Positions 1 through 5,270 of a DNA stretch of 5,270 nt are shown here, one piece after another. Each line of letters starts with the position of its first letter. Within the stretch, counting starts at the first letter, position 1. The stretch is from Candidatus Poseidoniales archaeon (GTDB lineage: Archaea; Thermoplasmatota; Poseidoniia; Poseidoniales; Thalassarchaeaceae). The notes under the pieces are model-generated. The model saw only the letters and a list, made by a program, of their open reading frames with translations, was not told the origin of the DNA and searched no databases. The stretch lies in NCBI GenBank assembly GCA_028821815.1, contig JAPKEY010000107.1, positions 1-5,270 of the forward strand, written 5' to 3'. The position numbers and the translations under genes were made by a program.

Positions 1-2
1 CC

Positions 3-3000
3 CTGGGCCAAATTGAGTGTATGACTCCCATTTCGAATTTATCATACTCCCCTCCTGAACACATATTCGTTGGAGAAGGTGCTTGGCTGGAACCGACTTT
101 TGATGGTGATGAAGCAAGTGAATGGGATGTAACTTGTAATGACCCTAGCATACTTGTCCCTTCGAACGGTTCAATCTATTTCTTCGCATCCGATATCGGA
201 AGTCTTGATTGTATGATTGAAGCCCAAAATTCAGTCTCTGCAGTCCAATCTAATTTTTCAATCCAATTTATCGAACATCCACCCATAAACCTCGATGTTT
301 CACCGGGTGCATGGGTATTGGTGAAAGGCCAACCTGCTTCCATTCCGGCACCAAGTATTGAGGGGGATCAAGGTGTCTGGGAGATTGAACCAATATTGCC
401 TTTGGGCCTAACTTTTAGCATTCTCAATGGCTCTATTTCGGGCGTACCCTTCAATTTGGAAGTGACAACTGTTTACACAATCACGGTCACCAATACGGGT
501 GGTCATGTGAATGCTAGCATTACTCTTGCAGTCATTGATCAACCACCTGTGAATGTTCATTGGGGACAGGTGCCCCTTGTTTTGACAATGGGTGAACCAA
601 TTGTCCCACTGATTGTATCCCACATTGGTGGCGAACCAATATCATTTGAAATCGAACCGCCGCTGCCCAACGGATTGTCACTCAATGCATCCACGGGACG
701 GATTTCAGGAACCCCTGCAGAACTTCAATTTCTCACATCGCATATTGTTTGGGCAAACAATACTGGAGGTGGCGCGATATCGATTATTGCCATCACAGTC
801 AACGATGCGCCCGTAGCATCGATTGGGTACAATCGAATGCCTCTTGATTTGATTTGGATGAATGATACTATTGACATGTTACCCGAAACCACAGGCGGGA
901 CTGCGATCACATGGAGTATTGACCCTGATTTACCACAAGGATTGAATTTCAGTTCGACGACAGGACGCATATTTGGTTCGGCTGATACTTTGCATCCATG
1001 GACTGCCCATGTTGTATCCGCAGTCAATACAGGTGGGGATTGTTCGGCTATCCTCAGTATCCGGGTTGCGGATTATTTCCCCTCAAATCTGAGTTGGGGG
1101 TCAACCGAATTTGTGTTACAAGCCAATCAGAGTATTCAATTCCCAGTTGACAATGGAGGTGCGCCAATTCTCACTTGGGCTCTGGACCCACCAATCGATG
1201 GAATCTCGATAGATTCGAACGGCACAATCAGTGGTACACCACCGGGTCGGACAATCGATCGGCACGCATGGACAACTCACACAATTTGGGCCAACAATAG
1301 TGGGGGTTCGTTCGGTGTGAATCTCACATTTGCCATCCACGATTTGGAAGCGGATTATGATGAACTCACAATTCGATCTGTCGGAAGTGTGAGTTACGGT
1401 GGCTCCTACCCTTCACTCATCTTGCCCTTTGGAGAATGGGCATTTCCGCTCGGTCTCGATGGTTTGGACAGACCAACAATCTCTGCATCACACTCCGGGA
1501 TGGGCCGTGTTGTAGGCTATGGACACGAGGCGATGGTTTCCCAGACTAGTGGTGCACATGGTAATCTCAGCCTCAACACCCTTGACTGGGTTTGTGATGG
1601 GCGGCAGCGCGTCGGCCTTGAGTCTTCATTCAATGGGTGGAAGGATACGTTGCTCGCTGAAGGGTATTCAGTCATCACTTCAGCTACACCTGCTGATTTT
1701 CACAATATGGATTGCTTCGTGACAGAATTTTGGAATTCTTATTCAGATACGGAAAATACTCAGATTGAGACTTGGTTGACAAATGGTGGTGGCCTCATCA
1801 TGGGCGGCCATGCATGGTATTGGTCCTATTCGAATAGTGACGGGCCACACAATTACCCCGGTAACAAGATTGCAAAAACCACTGGACTTCTGGTATCAAC
1901 CTCAAACATCTACACGACAACAACGGTCACAGATGCACACCTAGGTCCACATTACCGACTTTACGGCGCTTTGCCACTTCTCCAGCAGCACTTTGCTGGA
2001 ACTCTAATGTTGACTGGTGACGATGCGGCACAGGTCGCCAATACCGTGAATCTGTGTGCCTCAAATTTACCTCTTGATTTCACTGCATATTGGAGTGCGG
2101 TTCGGGCACTATCGAATACCACTGGATGGTTTCACATCGATTCGCAGAACCGGTATACGATGGACGCAGATGAAATCGACGATCTACTCCTCAACGTCCA
2201 AGAACAATTAATGCAGAAATTACCAGCAACTGAATTGACAGCCCATCCATCTTCATCCTCATTCCCCGGCTCGGTAAACGCGACTGCACCTCGGCTCAAT
2301 CGGACCCTTCAAATCGACGGTAATTTTGCTGGTTTACCCTCGAGTTTTGGCTATGCAGGTGCCCGTTCACATGGTCGGATGAGTACCGGACTTTATGCAG
2401 CACCTGGAGATGTGGTGAATGTCACTTTCCCGGCACATATCGTTAATCAAGATGCATACGTTTTGATTGGCGCGCATACGGACAACCTATGGGGGAAGGA
2501 TACGCTAGATCGCCATCCTCGGATTCACCGATGGTGGTATGTTGACAACACTTCAATGGAGGTTGGAAATGCATTTGGAGGTGCGATTTATGTTGCCATG
2601 GCAGCAGGTTCAACGCTTGGTGAATTCAATGTTACAATTGAGAATGCAGTCGAGATGCCATGGTATCAGCATGGCATTACAAATCTCACTGATTGGCAAA
2701 ACACACTTCGTCATGCCCCTGCCCCCTCGGCTGAACTTTCATCCGGTTTCTTCATCCTAACAGTTCCTTCGAGCTATATTCGAAACCTCGACGATCCAGA
2801 TTATGCAATGGATTTCTGGGATGCTGCTTTGCAGATGGAACACAATCTTTCGGGATTTACACCATGGCCGCGGATTGAGCGTGCAGTCTTCGATGTACAG
2901 ATCAGTGCGGGTTGGATGCACAGTGGTTATCCATTCATGGCCCACACAGCGAGTGTCGCCGGGGTCGTCAATGGCACTTACATGTATGAAAATGGAGATT

Positions 3001-3785
3001 GGGGCATGTTCCATGAACTGGGTCATAATCATCAATGGATGTCCTCAACACTACCTGGCAATACCGAGACCACTTGCAACCTATACTCGATGCATTTGAT
3101 GGAGGAACTTGTAGGTCTTACCGGACACGGAGCGATGTCACCGAGTAGCCGCCAAACTCGAACTGTAACTTACTTCAACAACGGTGCTCAAATTTCCTCT
3201 TGGTCTGTTTGGACTGCGCTTGAAACGCACATGCAAATCCAAGAGGAATTTGGTTGGGCTCCATTCACCGCCGCCTTCCAAGAATACTATTACAATTACA
3301 GCACTCAACCTTCCGGGGATTCAGCAGAATTCAATCAATGGGCAATTCAAATTTCCCTAAATACGGGTCATAATTTGATGCCATATCTCGCCGCTTGGGG
3401 ATTCCCATTGATTCAATCGAGTTGGGATGCTATTGATCACCTCCCAATTTGGAATACTGACCCTCTTCGAGGTTGGGTTTACGAATATGATGCAATTTTA
3501 CGAGATGCGAACTCGGTAAATGTGACCAATAATGCAGCCGATCTAGAATGGGATGTCTATGACAATGGGACAAATACGAATTTGACCATTTGTTGGGGTC
3601 TATTCGATGGAGGCAACAGCACAATGAGTTGGACGAATTGTGTAAACCTAGGGACGTCAACCGTAGGTGATTGGCAACATTCGATAAGTGGATTGATGAG
3701 TGGTCAAACCTATCATTGGCGAGTGATGGGTGAAAACGGAAATGGCCAAAATTGGACCGATAATCAGTCATTCATCACAACATAG
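3..3785 (+). CDS. Large secreted M60-family (enhancin/TCAF-like) zinc metallopeptidase with Ig-like modules, 5'-partial
   Basis: This gene encodes a giant modular protein predicted to act outside the cell as a zinc endopeptidase. Residues are numbered from the first ATG (position 21), giving 1254 residues to the TAG at 3783-3785. Order of parts: divergent Ig-like module 1-86; four putative-Ig modules 87-441; GATase1-like TCAF-type domain about 445-735; M60 beta region about 755-900; M60 catalytic region about 901-1150 with HELGH at 998-1002; FnIII-like module about 1163-1254. Known M60 enzymes cut mucin-like or O-glycosylated proteins, so a glycoprotein substrate is inferred. The frame is open upstream to base 3, and the ATG at 21 is followed by hydrophilic Ig-like sequence with no signal peptide, so it is probably internal and the gene 5'-truncated. 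About 31 N-x-S/T sequons fit a surface or secreted archaeal protein. No C-terminal membrane anchor is visible. The metallopeptidase call is strong; substrate and host are inferred. Confidence 0.9.
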   Translation: MGQIECMTPISNLSYSPPEHIFVGEGAWLEPTFDGDEASEWDVTCNDPSILVPSNGSIYFFASDIGSLDCMIEAQNSVSAVQSNFSIQFIEHPPINLDVSPGAWVLVKGQPASIPAPSIEGDQGVWEIEPILPLGLTFSILNGSISGVPFNLEVTTVYTITVTNTGGHVNASITLAVIDQPPVNVHWGQVPLVLTMGEPIVPLIVSHIGGEPISFEIEPPLPNGLSLNASTGRISGTPAELQFLTSHIVWANNTGGGAISIIAITVNDAPVASIGYNRMPLDLIWMNDTIDMLPETTGGTAITWSIDPDLPQGLNFSSTTGRIFGSADTLHPWTAHVVSAVNTGGDCSAILSIRVADYFPSNLSWGSTEFVLQANQSIQFPVDNGGAPILTWALDPPIDGISIDSNGTISGTPPGRTIDRHAWTTHTIWANNSGGSFGVNLTFAIHDLEADYDELTIRSVGSVSYGGSYPSLILPFGEWAFPLGLDGLDRPTISASHSGMGRVVGYGHEAMVSQTSGAHGNLSLNTLDWVCDGRQRVGLESSFNGWKDTLLAEGYSVITSATPADFHNMDCFVTEFWNSYSDTENTQIETWLTNGGGLIMGGHAWYWSYSNSDGPHNYPGNKIAKTTGLLVSTSNIYTTTTVTDAHLGPHYRLYGALPLLQQHFAGTLMLTGDDAAQVANTVNLCASNLPLDFTAYWSAVRALSNTTGWFHIDSQNRYTMDADEIDDLLLNVQEQLMQKLPATELTAHPSSSSFPGSVNATAPRLNRTLQIDGNFAGLPSSFGYAGARSHGRMSTGLYAAPGDVVNVTFPAHIVNQDAYVLIGAHTDNLWGKDTLDRHPRIHRWWYVDNTSMEVGNAFGGAIYVAMAAGSTLGEFNVTIENAVEMPWYQHGITNLTDWQNTLRHAPAPSAELSSGFFILTVPSSYIRNLDDPDYAMDFWDAALQMEHNLSGFTPWPRIERAVFDVQISAGWMHSGYPFMAHTASVAGVVNGTYMYENGDWGMFHELGHNHQWMSSTLPGNTETTCNLYSMHLMEELVGLTGHGAMSPSSRQTRTVTYFNNGAQISSWSVWTALETHMQIQEEFGWAPFTAAFQEYYYNYSTQPSGDSAEFNQWAIQISLNTGHNLMPYLAAWGFPLIQSSWDAIDHLPIWNTDPLRGWVYEYDAILRDANSVNVTNNAADLEWDVYDNGTNTNLTICWGLFDGGNSTMSWTNCVNLGTSTVGDWQHSISGLMSGQTYHWRVMGENGNGQNWTDNQSFITT
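21..278 (+). other. Divergent N-terminal Ig-like module (residues 1-86)
   Basis: This beta-rich stretch precedes the clear Ig repeats and has about the same length (86 residues). It lacks the L-P-x-G-L and T-G-x-I-S-G-x-P signatures. Instead it carries two cysteines (C39 and C64) that could form a disulfide. It ends in I-Q-F-I-E-H-P-P, similar to the strand-to-linker pattern that closes the later modules. I read it as a degenerate or different Ig-like class; the assignment rests on spacing and composition only. Confidence 0.45.
279..1343 (+). repeat. Four tandem putative-Ig (He_PIG-like) modules, about 88 residues each
   Basis: Four degenerate protein repeats cover residues 87-172, 174-262, 263-351 and 352-441. 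Each has a central signature of the type L-P-x-G-L then T-G-x-I-S-G-x-P: LPLGLTF...NGSISGVP (126-143), LPNGLSL...TGRISGTP (215-232), LPQGLNF...TGRIFGSA (304-321) and PIDGISI...NGTISGTP (391-407). About 12-16 residues later comes a second shared block: TNTGG (157-161), WANNTGG (244-250), VNTGG (335-339) and WANNSGG (423-429). This is the cadherin/Ig-like fold common in surface proteins of marine archaea and bacteria. The usual role is a spacer or adhesive stalk holding the catalytic head away from the cell. Modules 2 and 4 match the signature best; 1 and 3 have drifted. The repeats are not conserved enough in DNA to suggest recent duplication. Confidence 0.85.
1353..2225 (+). other. TCAF/FAM115-type GATase1-like domain, catalytically inert (residues about 445-735)
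   Basis: This region resembles the domain preceding the M60 peptidase in TCAF (TRPM8 channel-associated factor, FAM115) proteins. Visible hallmarks are the strand G-R-V-V-G-Y-G-H-E (495-503), an N-x-L-D-W-V-C segment (519-525) and the G-G-G-L-I-M-G-G-H-A-W-Y-W block (589-601), where class I glutamine amidotransferases have their nucleophile elbow. No Cys sits in that elbow (G-G-H replaces the usual G-x-C-x-G), so amidotransferase chemistry is not expected. A structural or glycan-recognition role is plausible, by inference only. Similarity was judged from remembered family patterns, so the boundaries are approximate. Confidence 0.65.
2283..2720 (+). other. M60 peptidase N-terminal beta region (residues about 755-900)
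   Basis: The stretch follows the conserved opening of M60 domains: T-G-L-Y-A-A-P-G-D-V-V-N-V-T-F-P (789-804), then Y-V-L-I-G-A-H-T-D-N-L (813-823), the D-R-H-P-R-I segment (830-835) and N-A-F-G-G-A-I-Y-V (850-858). In M60 enzymes this beta region packs beside the catalytic helices and helps shape the substrate cleft. It closes with a V-T-I-E-N-A-V strand (871-877) and passes into the helical zinc-binding part. All expected family blocks are present in order, with no frameshift or internal stop. Confidence 0.85.
2721..3470 (+). other. M60 catalytic domain with gluzincin HELGH zinc site
   Basis: The active site is HELGH at residues 998-1002 (bases 3012-3026), within W-G-M-F-H-E-L-G-H-N-H-Q, which matches the M60/enhancin consensus. 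The two His would bind zinc and E999 would act as general base. E1016, in N-T-E-T-T-C-N-L-Y-S, lies 14 residues after H1002 and fits the family pattern HExxH-x(8,28)-E, making it the candidate third ligand. The domain ends with a typical segment G-F-P-L-I-Q ... H-L-P-I-W (1127-1144). All catalytic residues expected of an active M60 peptidase are present. Activity is predicted from motif integrity; substrate preference cannot be read from it. Confidence 0.9.
3507..3782 (+). other. C-terminal FnIII-like beta module (residues about 1163-1254)
   Basis: The last about 90 residues look like the FnIII-like module often found at the ends of secreted proteins of marine microbes. Landmarks are L-T-I-C-W-G-L-F-D-G-G (1188-1198), W-T-N-C-V-N-L-G (1204-1211), S-G-L-M-S-G-Q-T-Y-H-W-R-V (1223-1235) and a closing S-F-I-T-T. 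C1191 and C1207 could pair. The protein stops directly after this module with no hydrophobic helix, basic tail or recognisable sorting signal, so cell attachment, if any, must come from the missing N-terminus or from binding. A carbohydrate- or surface-binding role is possible but not shown. Confidence 0.7.
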
Positions 3786-3810
3786 GCATCCGTCACCCTC
3801 ATGACTGAAT

Positions 3811-3827
3811 CGCGGCCGTAGGCCGCG
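3811..3827 (+). repeat. GC-rich 7-bp inverted repeat (hairpin) in the intergenic spacer
   Basis: CGCGGCC (3811-3817), loop GTA, then GGCCGCG (3821-3827) form a perfect 7-bp stem in the 44-base spacer. It lies 25 bases after the peptidase stop and 2 bases before the transporter ATG. No T-run follows, so it is not a standard intrinsic terminator. It could be a 3'-end stabiliser or processing site for the upstream transcript, or a structure limiting access to the next start codon. No convincing archaeal TATA/BRE element or Shine-Dalgarno sequence is seen in the spacer, so separate transcription of the transporter cannot be decided. Confidence 0.7.
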
Positions 3828-3851
3828 TGATGTCCGACATCCTCGACGCGG
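3823..3851 (+). promoter_or_regulatory. Alternative start-codon hairpin competing with the upstream stem
   Basis: CCGCGT (3823-3828) is complementary to ACGCGG (3846-3851). Between them lies a second palindrome, GATGTC-C-GACATC (3829-3841), which contains the ATG of the transporter gene. This outer stem uses the same CCGCG bases as the 3811-3827 hairpin, so the two folds exclude each other. In the alternative fold the ATG would lie inside a paired region (GATG with CATC). This could be a translation-control element or simple chance in a short GC-rich patch. No ligand-binding architecture or leader peptide of note is visible. Confidence 0.3.
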
Positions 3852-5270
3852 AAATCGTCTCTTCAGGCGGTATCAAGACCGGCTGGGTTGATATCGGTAA
3901 GAAGGACATATTCCGAGACATTTGGGTTGTGATTTTCTATCTCGGTTTGATGTTGCCTTACGCTTTTGTCGGACTTTGGATAGGCACAGTTGCCAACAAT
4001 GAGTTCCAACTTCCAATCAAGGATATCGCGATTGCGATCATGATGTTGAAAATTCCATTCTTCCTTCGCCTCATTTGGGCTCAACCTGTGGAGCGTTTTG
4101 TTCAGTTGCCCTTTGGTCGTCGCCGAAGTTGGATTCTCCTCGGGACGATTTTGCACATTGTTTTGCTCCTCCCTCTTCTCTTCATCGATATACAAACGGC
4201 CACTTGGGTTTTCGTTGGCGTTATGTTCATCGCTTTGATTCCACGCCTATTTGCAGAACAAGCTGTTGCTGGAATGATGGCTGAAAGCATTCCCAAGTTG
4301 GGTCGCTTCAATTCAGGCATCAACCTCGCTTACCGTGGTGGGGGCCACATCCTATTGCTCACAATGGGGTGGTTAACCTCGAAATCGAGCCCCTTTGTCG
4401 ATGGGGCTTCCACCGATTGGGGCACCATACAGATGATTGGCCTGATTACTGCGATGATTACCGCCATCTTTGCAGTAGCTATCACCCTGATGATGAAGGA
4501 AGGTGAGGCTATTCGTGGTCCTCAGGCCCAGAAGAAACGGCGTAAGGCCAAGACGATGCAAGATGCGATTGAGAATGTGGATTTGGATTTCCCCGATTCA
4601 ACCTCGACAATGGATCGAATGTTGGCAGCGATGCGAACTCGAACTGCATGGATTGTGTTGTTCCTCTGTTTCCTCATTCCTCTCGGTGACGGATTTGAAG
4701 GGATGTTCATGTTCTACATGCGCGATGTTCTCGGTTTCGATGCTAGTGAAGCCATCCTTTGGGCGAACATCTTCATCTTCGCCACTTACCTCGGTTTGCT
4801 GGGCCCTTGGTTGTCCGATATCTACGGCCGTGCAAAGGTTCTGCGTTGGTCTGCAATGGGTTCAGTGGCCTGTTATGTCAGCCTCAGCGCAATGATGCTC
4901 ATCGGAGCGCCAGAGATTGTTCTCCTCATTCTTTGGATGCCAACACTGATGATTACAGATTGGCTCATCTTCACCTTCATCACAACTTGGGCAGAGGTTA
5001 GCGATCCTCGTCTTGGACCCACCCATATGGCTCTCTATCAGACGACTCAAGCTGTTGCGGCGACTTTCATTTGGTTCGGGTTGGGTGTTTTCCTCATCTA
5101 TGCAACCGGTGGTGCATATTGGCTCATTTTCTTGTTGGCTTGTTTGGGTCCGATGATTGGCCTTAGCCAATTTGATAAACTCAAACTCGGCGATGAGTAC
5201 GGCGAGGATATTTTTGACATCAGGGAAGAGATTTCCAAAGTACAAACCAAGTTGGCTGGAATGCCCTGGG
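3830..5270 (+). CDS. 12-helix Major Facilitator Superfamily transporter, 3'-partial
   Basis: The frame runs from ATG 3830 to the window edge without a stop, giving 480 complete codons. Twelve hydrophobic segments are visible at about residues 31-55, 66-87, 100-119, 123-147, 162-183, 200-222, 272-297, 308-328, 337-359, 361-388, 400-425 and 429-446, the standard 6+6 MFS layout. A basic loop of about 49 residues (K-K-R-R-K-A-K at 235-241) joins the halves. An MFS motif-A element, G-P-W-L-S-D-I-Y-G-R-A-K (325-336), lies after helix 8. The N-half counterpart after helix 2 is A-Q-P-V-E-R ... F-G-R-R-R-S-W (84-101), recalling AmpG/PAT-like and GPH-type carriers. ATG 3830 is the first ATG after the in-frame stop at 3806-3808; GTG 3827 is the only close alternative. 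All helices are present, so only the C-terminal tail is cut. The substrate cannot be read from sequence; peptides, sugars or cofactor precursors are all possible. Confidence 0.88.
   Translation, partial: MSDILDAEIVSSGGIKTGWVDIGKKDIFRDIWVVIFYLGLMLPYAFVGLWIGTVANNEFQLPIKDIAIAIMMLKIPFFLRLIWAQPVERFVQLPFGRRRSWILLGTILHIVLLLPLLFIDIQTATWVFVGVMFIALIPRLFAEQAVAGMMAESIPKLGRFNSGINLAYRGGGHILLLTMGWLTSKSSPFVDGASTDWGTIQMIGLITAMITAIFAVAITLMMKEGEAIRGPQAQKKRRKAKTMQDAIENVDLDFPDSTSTMDRMLAAMRTRTAWIVLFLCFLIPLGDGFEGMFMFYMRDVLGFDASEAILWANIFIFATYLGLLGPWLSDIYGRAKVLRWSAMGSVACYVSLSAMMLIGAPEIVLLILWMPTLMITDWLIFTFITTWAEVSDPRLGPTHMALYQTTQAVAATFIWFGLGVFLIYATGGAYWLIFLLACLGPMIGLSQFDKLKLGDEYGEDIFDIREEISKVQTKLAGMPW

Noticed and set aside
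279..1343. DNA-level tandem repeat or recent module duplication
   Set aside because: The four Ig-like modules share only protein motifs; the nucleotide sequences have diverged too far for a recent event.
3430..3771. 113-codon - strand frame rich in Ser, His and Asn
   Set aside because: It is a shadow of the FnIII-like module and the end of the M60 domain; composition mirrors the reverse complement of Asn/Thr/Trp-rich coding sequence.
3801..3821. Six-codon ORF as a leader peptide
   Set aside because: It has no ribosome binding site and no run of regulatory codons; an ORF this short is expected by chance.
3811..3827. Intrinsic transcription terminator
   Set aside because: The stem is strong, but no T-rich tract follows it and the next gene starts 2 bases later, so I list it only as an inverted repeat.
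3863..4195. 110-codon open frame on the - strand
   Set aside because: It is antisense to helices 1-4 of the transporter; its hydrophilic product shows no domain and the antisense frame is explained by coding bias on the + strand.
4503..4895. 130-codon + strand frame in another phase
   Set aside because: It overlaps the transporter; its Cys/Ser/Arg-rich product looks like an out-of-frame translation.
4862..5245. 127-codon open frame on the - strand
   Set aside because: It lies wholly antisense to helices 10-12 and the tail of the transporter. Its product shows no recognisable domain, and the + strand frame has clear MFS features.

Overview
The window holds two protein-coding genes on the + strand, both cut by its edges, separated by a short GC-rich spacer. 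It contains no RNA genes, CRISPR array, insertion sequence or other mobile element that I can recognise. The likely source is a marine archaeon of the Poseidoniales (Marine Group II Euryarchaeota) type. That is an inference from style: a very large Asn/Thr/Ser-rich secreted-type protein with many N-x-S/T sequons, stacked Ig-like modules with the L-P-x-G-L / T-G-x-I-S-G-x-P signature, moderate GC by eye, and no Shine-Dalgarno sequence before the internal start codon. A bacterium from a marine particle-degrading lineage (Planctomycetes or Verrucomicrobia type) is not excluded.

Region 1 (3-3785) is a giant extracellular metallopeptidase of the M60 (enhancin / mucin-glycoprotein peptidase) superfamily. 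From the 5' edge it reads: the tail of one module and one divergent Ig-like module, four putative-Ig (He_PIG-like) modules, a non-catalytic GATase1-like domain of the kind found in TCAF/FAM115 proteins, the M60 beta-sandwich and zinc-binding catalytic domain (HELGH at 3012-3026, with a candidate third ligand Glu 14 residues after its last His), and a C-terminal FnIII-like beta module. The reading frame is open back to the window edge and the first ATG is not followed by a signal peptide, so the true N-terminus lies upstream.

Region 2 (3786-3829) is a 44-base spacer with a perfect 7-bp GC-rich inverted repeat. A second small palindrome covers the start codon of the next gene. One arm of the GC hairpin can pair instead with a downstream segment, giving two mutually exclusive folds around the start.

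Region 3 (3830-5270) is a 12-helix Major Facilitator Superfamily transporter that runs off the 3' edge after its last helix. Only the cytoplasmic tail appears incomplete.

Together the pair would fit an organism that cleaves glycoproteins outside the cell and takes up small solutes, but adjacency and shared strand are the only evidence for a link. The most noteworthy item is the archaeal-looking TCAF-like (GATase1-like plus M60) core mounted on Ig-like modules. I do not see a clearly new multi-gene system.
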